A program made the position numbers and the translations under genes. Below are positions 9,531 to 19,664 of a DNA stretch of 25,176 nucleotides, piece after piece (within the stretch, counting starts at the first letter, position 1; every line of letters starts with the position of its first letter). Source of the stretch: Glomus cerebriforme (Eukaryota; Glomeromycota; Glomeromycetes; Glomerales; Glomeraceae); contig QKYT01000019.1 of assembly GCA_003550305.1 (NCBI GenBank), positions 403,108-428,283 on the forward strand. The letters run 5' to 3'. The notes under the pieces were generated by a model. The model ran no database searches and was not told where the DNA came from. It saw nothing but the letters and a program-made list of their open reading frames with translations.

Positions 9531-9917
9531 TGGTAACCGTAAAAGATACAAACGTTTCATAAATAAAAAATTAAAAATATCAAAATTTCTTTTAACTAAT
9601 TTAATTATTGTTATTCAAAGCATGTCAAATACAGTACAAAATTTAAATTCTATGTGAAATTAACCAAATTAAATTAATAAAAAATTGTAAATGCCATAAA
9701 CATAAAATATATTTTAAATACTATTAAAAAATCAATCAGTTTATTTTATGAATAATTACAATATGAATTAAATAATTATGCAAATATGCAATAAAAACAG
9801 AAATTTTTTTATAATTTTATATATTATTTCTATAATAACTTGGAGATTTTTAGTATTATTTATGATTTATAATCTAATGTAGTTGAGATTTTTTTTGCCA
9901 AATGAAGTATTGCAAAT

Positions 9918-10481
9918 TAGATACCTGCATTAGCCCCAATTTCATAATGCAGCCCGGTCTGGACTGGCCTGGAATTTTTTAATATAATATAGTAAGTTTT
10001 TAAGTAAATAAGTTATTTTTTTGTAATTTTAATAAATAAAATTTAAACATAGCTATTATGTAAGTTGGAATGACTTTTTTATATTAATTAATCAATCTGT
10101 TGCACAATAATTAGTAATGCGAGGCGCAGCACTTGATGATCCCAGTCCAAAATTTAAAATCTAAGTTTTTAATAAATAATTTATTCCAATTAAACAATTA
10201 TATTCAATTTATTTATTTTATTTAAAAACACAAAAAAGGAATTGCAGAGACTACAATTTTTTAAACTTATCCAAAATTGTTTAATTTCTGCCTAGTCTAA
10301 TTTCGGCTAGAATTAATAGGAAATTTTAGCTAGAACTAAGAAATTATAAAAATCCAGGTTTACATTTTGAACCCGGACCTTGCCCGGGTGGATTTAGAAT
10401 AATTTCTGCTGGCCCAGATCCAGATTCTGGGCTGGGTCTGGGCCAGGTTTTGAGCTCGGACCCGCCCGTTGCAGGTCTCTA
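9918..10481. mobile_element. hAT-like MITE, 564 bp
   Basis: Ends are TAGATACCTGCA on the left and TGCAGGTCTCTA on the right, an inverted repeat with one or two mismatches. Flanking octamers are TTGCAAAT (9910-9917) and ATGCAAAT (10482-10489), 7 of 8 identical. Copy B has one uninterrupted ATGCAAATTAATTTAATGAC near 13521, the empty site. The right 120 bases are GC-rich (cggacccgcccgttgcaggt) and match, in inverse orientation, the small element at 10957. An 8-bp duplication with TAG/CAG-type ends is typical of hAT elements. No transposase frame; non-autonomous. Confidence 0.8.
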
Positions 10482-10956
10482 ATGCAAATTAATTTAATGA
10501 CTTGTATTTTAGTTAAACAAATGGAACTGTTTATTATTATGTAGATCAGTATTTTAGATTTCTTCTTACACATGAAAAGTTTTTTTTTAGTCATAGCTGC
10601 TATCTTTTCCCTTCACTATTAAGTAAAAATTAAGCCATTGCTTTTTAAAAATAAATTTTTATAATCTTCCATTTTCATTTCAAGAAAAATATTGCTTCTT
10701 AAGCTATAAGTAGATTTTGATTTCTTTGGAATAAACTATTTGTTATCAGTAATTGATATTGCTTTATTTCCTTTTCTTTAAATTCTAATCTCAGAAAAGT
10801 TGAATGGTAAATTTAGTTTTTGGAGGTGAGTTTTGTGGTCCTTTGCATTAAACAATAATTTACAATGGTTTTTCTTTTTCTTTAGATTCAAATTAGGTAC
10901 CGGAATTTTCTATTTTGTGATCATGAGTTTAGGAAGCAAAATTTTATAGGTTGTTT

Positions 10957-11095
10957 TAGAGGCCTGCAACGGACCGGGTTTAGACTTCAAACCCGGCCCA
11001 GATTTGATCCGGATCCAGGTCTGGATCGTCAAATTTATTCTTGATTTTAATCCGGGCTGGGTCCGGGCTTCAAAATTTGACCAAATGCAGACCTA
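10957..11095. mobile_element. hAT-like MITE, 139 bp, same family as 9918-10481
   Basis: Starts TAGAGGCCTGCAACGG and ends TGCAGACCTA, an imperfect inverted repeat. The octamer GGTTGTTT is duplicated exactly on both sides (10949-10956 and 11096-11103). Copy B has a single GGTTGTTTTACCG near 13890, the empty site. Much more GC-rich than its surroundings (cccggcccag, ccgggctgggtccggg). Too short for any transposase. Confidence 0.85.
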
Positions 11096-11519
11096 GGTTG
11101 TTTTACTGGTAATTTGTTATATTTTGTATAAGTATTTTTGTATATTAAAAAAAAAATTTAACTTCAATTACCTTAAATTATCAATGACATTTTTTAATCC
11201 TTTTTTTTTTAATTTGAAAGTTGAAAAACATTATTAAAAAGTTAGCATGAAATTTTGTTAAAAAAAATTTTGAATCAAACTCATCAATTTCACCAAAAGA
11301 ATTAAAAATGTGTACCAAGGTTTTATACTATGCAACATTTGCAGAAAAAATAATGTTAATTTGTATCATTTTTTCGTTAATAAAGATTTATAATTAAACT
11401 GTTGTGTCATTTACTTTGTGATCTTATTGATAAAACTGCGGCCTGTGGAACACAAAAAATTTCATGATCTGCGTTAGCTGGTATTACATACGTGTTACAG
11501 TAGTGTTACCGTAAATCAA

Positions 11520-11527
11520 TATAAATA
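11520..11527 (+). promoter_or_regulatory. TATA box of SLR gene 11629
   Basis: TATAAATA, the same octamer as before both kinase genes, lies about 100 bases before the ATG. The surrounding sequence is not otherwise similar to the kinase promoters. A cag at 11596-11598, after a T-rich run, could be a 3' splice site of a 5' UTR intron; this is unproven. Confidence 0.4.
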
Positions 11528-11628
11528 TCGTTGGCAAAAAAAAAAAAAAAAATTAATTTGAAACAGAATCATTTAAATTATTTTTAATTTCCCGCAGTAA
11601 AACTTTTTTCTTTTTATCATTATTCAAA

Positions 11629-12624
11629 ATGCCAAACAAGCAACTTAATTCAAACAATATTGATATATCAAATACTAATAATTTGTTACATAAAGTAATA
11701 TTTCGATTTAATCAAAATTTTAATATAAAAGAAGTAGAACCTACGGCTCAAAATATTCATGAAAATATATTTGAAGAGGATTTGAGCATTATAATTGATG
11801 TATTAGTTAATCTTTATTTTAAAGAACTAAATGAAGGAAAAGAAAAGAATGTAAGAAAACAACATATTCTTGATTGTATTAATTTTTATAAGATACACTT
11901 ACAAGAAATTTATGATTGGCTTTTAAATAATCAAAATACTTCAAATTCTATTTATTTACTTGGCTATTTTAATTATTATGGAATTGTAGCTAAATTTAGT
12001 AAACAAAAAGCAATTGAATTATATCAAAAAGCAACAGAATTAGAAAATAAAGTAGCTCAAATAGAACTTGCTTATATATATATATGTGAGAAAGATATTA
12101 AAAATTATAATAGAGTTTTTGAATTATCTAAAAAACTAGCAGATGAAGGAAATCCAAATGCAATAAATAGATTAGGGTATTGCTATGAAAAAGGTATTGG
12201 AACTTCTGTCAATATGCAAACGGCATTTGAATTTTATCAAAAGGCAGCAAATCTAGGAAATGTAACTGGAATATATAATTTAGGATGTTGTTATTATAAT
12301 GGAATTGGAACCAGTATTGATCTACAAAAAGCATTTGAATTATATCAAAAAGCTGCAGATTTAGGAGATACAGATGGAATATATAATTTAGGATATTGTT
12401 ATCAGCATGGAATTGGAACCAGTGTTGATAAACAAAAAGCATTCGAATTATATCAAAAGGCTGCAAATTTAGGAAATAGTACAGCTCAATATTATCTTGC
12501 TTTAATATATGAAAATGGAGATGGCATCAAAAAAGATAAAAATCAAGCAATTTATTGGTATAAAAAATCTGCTAAACAAGGAAATGAATCTGCTCAAGAT
12601 AAAATTAAAGAACTTACAATGTAA
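11629..12624 (+). CDS. Sel1-like repeat protein, kinase-less, intact
   Basis: A 331-residue protein from a single open frame. Residues 1-35 are an Asn-rich leader. Residues 36-104 are the shared hinge (EVEPTAQN, then NIFEEDLSIIIDVLVNLYFK, and LQEIYDWLLNNQN). Six Sel1 repeats follow from about residue 105. The second is two residues short (ELAYIYICEKDI). The last has the canonical SLR form AQYYLALIYENGDG, then QAIYWYKKSAKQGNESAQ. No catalytic domain, signal peptide or membrane segment; a cytosolic scaffold is likely. The hinge and repeats match the C-terminal half of the kinase-SLR fusion upstream, and the two genes share 3' flanks, so they are products of local duplication. No kinase exon is visible upstream, so either it was lost or the gene always lacked it. 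The ATG at 11629 gives the longest frame. Confidence 0.9.
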   Translation: MPNKQLNSNNIDISNTNNLLHKVIFRFNQNFNIKEVEPTAQNIHENIFEEDLSIIIDVLVNLYFKELNEGKEKNVRKQHILDCINFYKIHLQEIYDWLLNNQNTSNSIYLLGYFNYYGIVAKFSKQKAIELYQKATELENKVAQIELAYIYICEKDIKNYNRVFELSKKLADEGNPNAINRLGYCYEKGIGTSVNMQTAFEFYQKAANLGNVTGIYNLGCCYYNGIGTSIDLQKAFELYQKAADLGDTDGIYNLGYCYQHGIGTSVDKQKAFELYQKAANLGNSTAQYYLALIYENGDGIKKDKNQAIYWYKKSAKQGNESAQDKIKELTM

Positions 12625-12636
12625 ATTATATATATG

Positions 12637-12642
12637 AATAAA
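12637..12642 (+). promoter_or_regulatory. Poly(A) signal of SLR gene 11629
   Basis: AATAAA begins 13 bases after the stop codon and is conserved at the aligned position in the kinase-SLR gene's 3' flank (9019-9024). Confidence 0.45.
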
Positions 12643-13048
12643 CTAAAAAAATTTTTTATCTTACTTTAATAATAGGTTATGTCTTTATTATAAGAAATTA
12701 GGATTTTTTTTCCATTCAACTGTAATTGATACAATTATTTCATAAATAAAAAATAAAAAATTTCAAAATTTCTTTTCAATAACATAATTATTGTTATTCA
12801 ATCAAATACAGTACAAAATTTATATTCTATGTGATATTAACCAAATTAAATTAATAAAAGATTATAAATACCATAAATTTTAAATACCATTAAAAATTAA
12901 TTAGTTTATTTTGTGAATAATTCCAAATATGCAATATAAAAATAATATTATTTCATAATAACTTGAATTATTTATGATTTTATCATCTGAATCATATTTA
13001 TAATTTATTTTATTTTTTTTATTCTGCTAAATAAAATTAATTTGTAAG

Positions 13049-13477
13049 TAGGGTTGGATCGGACCAGTCTTGATGATCTTCGGTCTATAATTTGAGAGAC
13101 TGGTCCAATTTTTACATTCAATAAGAACACAACAAATTTTATTATTTATCTGCTAGAAAGACAAATTACTGAAAAAATAATTAATATAGTGATAATTTTA
13201 AAATTTGTGTGACCTGTATTGTGACAATATTTGCTAATAATTTAAATAAAAAATATGTCCCTCAATCTTTAATGCTAAATATACAATTTTGGAACTGAAA
13301 TATACCTAAACAATAATTGTGTGATTTTTTTTTGAAGTTAGAAATTTAATTACCACCTAAAGTGAGAAAAAAAAATTAAAATCTTGTCTAAAAACCGCCA
13401 CATAAATTGTCCAGTCCGTTCCAGATTGAAAATCTAGTCGTTTTGGGACTGGACTGGACTGGACCAATCCATCCTTA
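13049..13477. mobile_element. hAT-like MITE, 429 bp, second family
   Basis: Begins TAGGGTTGGATCGGACCAGT and ends in GGTCCAATCCATCCTTA, terminal inverted repeats matching at 17 of the first 21 positions. Flanking octamers are TTTGTAAG (13041-13048) and TTTATAAG (13478-13485), 7 of 8 identical. Copy A has no corresponding sequence. The right end repeats ggact (gggactggactggactgg). No coding frame. The 8-bp duplication suggests hAT-type mobilisation, but the ends differ from those at 9918 and 10957. Confidence 0.75.
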
Positions 13478-14265
13478 TTTATAAGACTGAAAAAAATAAA
13501 TGATTTTGTCAAATGAAGTAATGCAAATTAATTTAATGACTTATTTTTGTCAAACAAATGGAACTGTTTATTACTATGTAGACTAGTATTTTAAATTTTT
13601 TCTCGCATTTGAAAAGTTTTTTTTAATTATAGCCATTTCTCTCTTCACTATTAAGTAAAATTTAAGCCATTGCTTTTTTAAAGATAAATTTTATGATCTC
13701 CCATTTTTATTTCAAGGAAAACACTGTTTTTAAATCTATAAGTGAATTTTGATAAATTAAGTTTTTGGAGGTGAATTTTGTAGTCCTTTGCTTTAAACAA
13801 TAATTTATAATAGGTTTTCTTTTCCTTTTAGGTTCAAATTAGGATACTGGATTGTTCTATTTTGTGATTATGAGTTTAGGAAGTAAAATTTTATGGGTTG
13901 TTTTACCGTGATTTGTTTTAAATTATTTACATTTATTTATATTTTGTATAAAAGTATTATTAAAAACAACAATCCTTTTTTTAATGTGAAAATTGAAAAA
14001 CATTATTAAAAAAAAATTGTGTGAATTTTTGCTTAAAAAAAAAAAAAATTTGAATCAAACTCATCAATTTCACTCAAAAGGATTAGAAATGTGTGCCAAG
14101 TTTTAATATTGTGCCACATCTGCAGAAACATAAATCTATTTTTTTCGTTAATAAAGATTTATGATTAAACTGTTGTGATATTTACTTTATGTGTATTTTA
14201 AGTTAAATATTAAAACTATTAATTAATCAGTGTTATTATTATTTGATTAAAAATTTCCCTTTGTT

Positions 14266-14905
14266 NNNNNNNNNNNNNNNNNNNNNNNNNNNNNNNNNNN
14301 NNNNNNNNNNNNNNNNNNNNNNNNNNNNNNNNNNNNNNNNNNNNNNNNNNNNNNNNNNNNNNNNNNNNNNNNNNNNNNNNNNNNNNNNNNNNNNNNNNNN
14401 NNNNNNNNNNNNNNNNNNNNNNNNNNNNNNNNNNNNNNNNNNNNNNNNNNNNNNNNNNNNNNNNNNNNNNNNNNNNNNNNNNNNNNNNNNNNNNNNNNNN
14501 NNNNNNNNNNNNNNNNNNNNNNNNNNNNNNNNNNNNNNNNNNNNNNNNNNNNNNNNNNNNNNNNNNNNNNNNNNNNNNNNNNNNNNNNNNNNNNNNNNNN
14601 NNNNNNNNNNNNNNNNNNNNNNNNNNNNNNNNNNNNNNNNNNNNNNNNNNNNNNNNNNNNNNNNNNNNNNNNNNNNNNNNNNNNNNNNNNNNNNNNNNNN
14701 NNNNNNNNNNNNNNNNNNNNNNNNNNNNNNNNNNNNNNNNNNNNNNNNNNNNNNNNNNNNNNNNNNNNNNNNNNNNNNNNNNNNNNNNNNNNNNNNNNNN
14801 NNNNNNNNNNNNNNNNNNNNNNNNNNNNNNNNNNNNNNNNNNNNNNNNNNNNNNNNNNNNNNNNNNNNNNNNNNNNNNNNNNNNNNNNNNNNNNNNNNNN
14901 NNNNN
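14266..14905. other. Assembly gap, 640 Ns
   Basis: The gap hides the start of the third SLR gene. By alignment with the 11629 gene, about 144 codons precede the first visible base. If the gap length is real, the ATG would fall near 14474. Confidence 0.95.
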
Positions 14906-15582
14906 TAGAACTTGCTTATGTATATGTGCGTGAGGAAGATATTAATAATTATAATAAAGCTTTTGAATTATCTAAAAAAATGGCAGTTGAAGAAATTCCA
15001 AATGCAATAAATAGATTAGGATATTGTTATGAAAAAGGAATTGGAACTGCTGTCAATATGCAAAAGGCATTTGAATTATATCAAAAGGCAGCAAATTTAG
15101 GAAATTTACATGGAATATATAATTTAGCATATTGTTATGAAATTGGAATTGGAACTAATTTCAATATGAAAAAGGCATTTGAATTATATGAAAAATCGGC
15201 AATGTGGGGTTATTCATATGGATTTAATAGCTTAGGTTTTTGTTACGAAAAAGGAATTGGAACTAATATTAATCTCGGAAAAGCATTTGAATCATATCAA
15301 AAATCGGCTGATTTAGGAAATTCGTATGGAATAAATAACTTGGGACGTTGTTACAGTAGTGGAATCGGAGTTGATGTTAATATGCAAAAAGCATTTGAAT
15401 TATATCAAAAGGCATCAAAGTTGGGAAATCGTTATGCTCAATATAATCTTGCTTTCAATTATGAACAAGGAAATGGAATTAAGAAAGATATCAATAAGGC
15501 AATTTATTGGTATAAAAAATCTGCAGAACAAGATTACTCTGTTGCTCAAAATAAATTAAAAGAATTTGCTTCTATTGTGTGA
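14906..15582 (+). CDS. Sel1-like repeat protein, kinase-less, 5' end in gap
   Basis: The frame is already open at the gap edge (ELAYVYVREED), aligning with residue 145 of the 11629 protein (ELAYIYICEKD), so the start is in the gap. About 224 residues are visible. They hold a short repeat (NNYNKAFELSKKMAVEEI), four 36-residue Sel1 repeats of the type LGYCYEKGIGTAVNMQKAFE, and the canonical closing repeat (AQYNLAFNYEQGNGIKKD, then AIYWYKKSAEQDYSVAQ). The tail ends KEFASIV and a TGA. Unlike the 2491 gene, the final repeat is in frame and complete. The repeats have diverged more from each other than those of the kinase fusion, suggesting an older array. Probable cytosolic scaffold. Whether a kinase domain preceded it cannot be seen, though the gap is too short for five exons if its length is right. 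Confidence 0.85.
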
Positions 15583-18500
15583 TTTTATTTCAATTTTCAA
15601 ATATTTGAGTAATTTTATTTAAAAGTGTAGTTTACCGCAATATAATTCATTTTTATAGATAATAAGGGTTAAACACAATTTAAATTATTTTTTTTTTATA
15701 TTATTGTGAAACTATTATATTATTAAAAGTGAATATTTTAAACTTATATCATTAAATTATAAACATATAAAGTTGATACAATGAGTGTTTTATTACATTA
15801 ACTTTATTTCCATATATAAATTTATAAATTTTAAATAAAAAAAAATATTTTGTGATTAACTCATCGACATCAATAATGAATAAAATATTATATATCTGAA
15901 TTTTCTAATTTGATTATATTCTTTGTAAGTTTTTTTATAAATAACTTCAATCCAATTAATCCATTTGAATTATCGAAAGTTTGATTTTTAGTGTTATCAA
16001 ATTATAACAAACACCAGAAAATAAAATTTGTAATATTGATAATAGAATTATCAAAAATGAAGTCTTCAATCTGCCTATTTCGATGAATTGATGGCATAGT
16101 TGCATTACAATTTTTTTTTTAGAAAAATGACAAATTAAATAATTTATTATAAAAATTAGAATAGCTAAATTTTGCCAAATATATTTCATTATTCTGGAAT
16201 CTATTGTTAATTTAATAACGAGAGCATGGATCAAAATCAAAAGCAGAATAACAAACAAACAATTTAATATGTTATGGAGAGAAAACATTTCTTTACCAAA
16301 CAAATGTCTATTTATCAGCAGGAAAAATAAATGTAAATTTATTATTTCTTAAACTAATTAAAACAAATAATCAACATTTTTAAATAGTAATAATAATTAA
16401 TTAGACTCACATTAAAATGAGCTGTAAATTTTTATTTTGTCTCCTAATTGTCATCTTACATCCATCATGAAAAAATAAATCAAGAACTTATACCAAACTA
16501 CAAATAAAACTTCTCATTCCTTGATTCTTTTAAGTAATATTGTTGATTGTATGGACTATAGTGTGTTAGATGAGATTTATCTGATTGTTCATCCAATTGA
16601 ACAAGTTGTGGTTAATCTAACTATGAACCTAAATAACATTTATTGCTTGACATTAATATTACTACATGAAATGATTTAATATTAGAAAACTATTAGAAAT
16701 CTTAATATTTCTTGATATTTAAATACTCATAAAGCAATTTAATTAGCCATTAAATTTCAGTATAGAAAAAATTATTTGAAAAATTGAATGTCTGATGAAT
16801 ATTTGATATGAAGAATGGAACTTTGGTTGCTTAACAAATATTTTGGCCACGTGTAAACTGATCTAATTTTGGATGCATGTTATATAATTTTGACTTTGAA
16901 TAGATCCATCCATCCATACAGTATATACTAAATTTTCAGCCATACTAAAACTCGATTTTTATTTGGTTTGGGATCAGTTAATGATAGTATTAAATCTATT
17001 TCTTTATGTTAATAAAATAACCTTAATAATAAATGAGTGAACTTCATTAAATTGTCAAAATCAACAATTTTGTTCAATATATTAATCAGCCAATTTTTTC
17101 CAGAGAAAATATTTTAAAATACTTTCATGAATAAAATTAAAGCTTTAAAATTATTAACTGCAAAAATTTCCAAATTTTGAGTCAGATCGAGTTCCAGAAA
17201 ATTAATAATAAAATGAATTTTTACAGACCAATTATTACAGATATTTAACTTACGTGCGTGATATTTAATTATAACGTCAATATATTTGAATTTATCAAGA
17301 ACTTTCATATTGATAGAATGAAGATTATTTTTTAAGAATTTCCACTTTTACAGGCCGGATTTTTTAACAATATATTATACTCAGTGAATAAATTAGTAAC
17401 TGATTCAACTCACATTTATTGAAATTGATATCAGAATTTAATTCTTTTCAAATAATTTAAAATTTTAACTAATATCATGAACAGTATTAGTGATTAAAAG
17501 TAGTGTTCATACTTCATAGCATCACAGATACTCCATTTAAAAGTAAACATAATCTTTTTAATTATAACATTCGATTTTTATCAATAATTTCGAGTAATAA
17601 TTTATGGAATAAGTTCTTTTCCTATAAGCAAAACAGATGTTCACATTCAAAACCTCTTTCTTACAAAATAAAAAAATGAAATAGAGGTGACCAAGACATT
17701 TTGAAGTTCGTTAATTTAAATATGAAAAATAAGAAATTAAATTTTTATTTATTTAAACGATCAAGAATTGCCTATCTTAATTATTATTATCGAAAGAGAA
17801 TGCGCTCTGAAATCTAAAAACTTTATTAATAAGGAAATTGCTAAACATCACAAATTTTTGACTGAAATATTTGATCTAATCATAATATAAACACCATTAT
17901 TATATGTAAATTTATGAGTAGAACAAGTTTCTCACAGGTTAAAAAGGGTATTGTTCAAATAGTTTTTGAAAAAAAAAATGCAAAATTTTGATTTTACAAG
18001 CGTATTTTTTTGAATTCTAAACAAATTTTTTTTAACCAATTTTCTTTAACAAATTTTCAAAATTTTAATACGATTAATATTTTAAAATCATATTTCTTTT
18101 GCATATTTATTGATCAAATTAACATTTTTGTAACGTGTTTTTTTTAACTCTGGCCAGTATTATATTTTTCGGCCACTGTGATAATTAGTAATGTAGAATT
18201 AGAAAATAATTTTTTATAAATTTAAATATTGTTAAACTACTTTTGTGCATAATAATGATATAAAAGTCCACACTTTTTTTTTTTTAAAAAAAAAATTGAC
18301 AATTTATATATTTATCCCTTTATCTGTTATGATGTAAGAACTCGTGAGTTTCTACTCTTGTATGTGAATCATCTAAACATCATTTCAATGTTCATTCATT
18401 AAACTTTTTTGTCGTAAGTTATAATTCTATTTATTTTATAGTTAGAATTTTTTGACAAAGCATGGGAATACATCATATGATATTACCGCTGGAATTTATT

Positions 18501-18850
18501 TATAAATAAGTAACAAAGTGAGATAACCTTTTTAATAAAAAATTATTGTGTGATATCATTCATGTTCAGATGTATAATGATAACGAATGAAATAATAAAA
18601 CGAATTTTATTTATAATTATCACTTTTTTTTTGTATATAACAATTTTTTAGAATCAAAGACTAATTAAAGTTTATTTTATTGTTTTCATTTTTGTTTTAA
18701 TGATTTTTTATTAAATACAGTAAATAAATATATTTTTCCGCAATTATTAATAGAAACATATTATGAATGAAAACATAAGTTTTATTAATTATTATGATTT
18801 ATAATAATATTGTAATTAAATCAAGTAACACTCATTATAGTAAATAATAT
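15583..18850. other. Long intergenic region, no named gene
   Basis: AT-rich with no recognisable gene, tRNA or promoter. The largest frame, minus strand 15956-16303 (115 residues), is hydrophobic with several Leu/Ile-rich stretches; this is what T-rich DNA yields by chance, and no family is recognised. A separate minus-strand stretch at 16934-17356 is unusually poor in stops and is listed on its own. A CACGTG lies at 16848-16853. Around 18269-18297 is a T-run/A-run palindrome. Confidence 0.5.
16934..17356 (-). pseudogene. Unrecognised eroded reading frame
   Basis: One minus-strand frame runs about 140 codons with only two internal TAA codons, in DNA where stops are usually much denser. Pieces have ordinary protein composition: FKYIDVIIKYHARKLNICNN, NFLELDLTQNLEIFAVNNFK, then SGKNWLINILNKIVDFDNLM and EIDLILSLTDPKPNKNRVLV. 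No family was recognised. It could be a decayed gene, or two exons with a stop-containing spacer, or chance. Confidence 0.3.
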
Positions 18851-19230
18851 AAATAATTTAATAAAATTTTAAATTATGTGCATGTATTAAGTTATGAAAA
18901 GAAAAATTAATTTATCAAATAAACTTTGTAAAAAATTCAGCACACAGCGAGCACATTAGTATGATTCAGTGGGTGTCTTGTGAATCATGAATCAGTTTTT
19001 CTTTCGGCAATAGGATATGAATCAGCAGAGTCTAGTGGTAATGGCGTATATGGTGGGGACCTGTTGGTTTATATGACCTCCTGGCAATAGGAATGGCATT
19101 GATAATGGAAAGTGTAGGCAATAAAATGGACGCAAAATAAAAATTCAGGCCATGATTACTTTTATTTCTTAGAGTTTCTTTATAAATGTAGTTATTAGAG
19201 TTTCTTCTAATTATTAAAATTTTTCGGTAA
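18851..19230. repeat. Dispersed repeat, right copy (inverted relative to 1-385)
   Basis: Reverse complement of 1-385, including cagcacacagcgagcacatt and the ttttcggtaa end. The outer limit (19230) is set only by the left window edge, so the true repeat may continue. A minus-strand frame (19032-19316, 94 residues, MIDFSPMVQFLMKSGEMVNM...) starts outside the repeat and enters it. The left copy breaks this frame, so it is not called as a gene. Confidence 0.75.
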
Positions 19231-19660
19231 CTTGGTTCCTTTTTATATGAAAAAACCATATTCACCATTTCACCTGATTTCATTAAAAATTGTACCATTG
19301 GTGAAAAATCAATCAATTAATTAATTTAAAAAAAAAAAAANAAAAAAAAAAATTCATATAATCATGTAGTATTTTCATTTCGAGATCAAAAAAAATGGAT
19401 GCAATCAAGTTCATAATAAATCTTTATACTTTGAAATGAATTGAACGTACAAATTTTTAATGAGATATCAAAAAAGAAAAGTTGATTAAAATCAAAAATC
19501 TTCTAATAGTGAATGATTGGCAAGCCNAAATTATTTGATATTTTATTGAAATTTGGTTGATCAATCGTTTAAAGTTAACGTTATTTTAATTTTTTTTTAC
19601 TGCACCAAATTGGGTAGATCCAGTAATTAGAATACAAGTAAGGTATGGGAGTAAAGTATG
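19231..19660. other. Intergenic, low quality
   Basis: An A-run interrupted by an N at 19341, and a second N at 19527. No gene or repeat recognised. Confidence 0.4.
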
Positions 19661-19664
19661 TATT

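Larger units (their letters stand above)
8990..11410. repeat. SLR 3' end and flank, duplication copy A (partner 12590-14190)
   Basis: Blocks match copy B in order: the 3' flank gttttttatcttact at about 9034 (partner 12650); caaattaaattaataaaa near 9664 (partner 12841); aatgcaaattaatttaatga at 10481 (partner 13520); tttttggaggtgag at 10817 (partner 13761); and ttgaatcaaactcatcaatt near 11270 (partner 14050). Copy A is longer because it holds a block at about 9083-9530 and two hAT-like MITEs (9918 and 10957) that B lacks. No gene is recognisable in the non-repeat parts. Confidence 0.85.
12590..14190. repeat. SLR 3' end and flank, duplication copy B (partner 8990-11410)
   Basis: Direct-orientation partner of copy A, collinear throughout. 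It lacks the copy-A block at 9083-9530 and the two hAT-like MITEs, but has its own insertion at 13049-13477. It ends close to the assembly gap, as copy A ends about 220 bases before the 11629 gene, so another SLR start is expected inside the gap. Confidence 0.85.

Noticed and set aside
10394..10594. 66-residue minus-strand frame
   Set aside because: It crosses the right boundary of the 564-bp MITE and joins element and host sequence, so it is not a gene.
14243..14908. 221-residue open frame
   Set aside because: It is the run of Ns in the assembly gap read as an open frame; only seven real residues precede it.
15359..15559. 66-residue plus-strand frame inside the SLR gene
   Set aside because: Off-frame overlap with the 14906-15582 coding sequence, which has clear Sel1 repeats.
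15956..16303. 115-residue hydrophobic minus-strand frame
   Set aside because: Leu/Ile/Phe-rich translation of T-rich DNA, with no recognised family, neighbour or splice context. It could be real but cannot be supported from sequence alone.
19032..19316. 94-residue minus-strand frame
   Set aside because: Most of it lies in the dispersed repeat, and the other copy (1-385) breaks the frame by an indel, so there is no sign of coding constraint.
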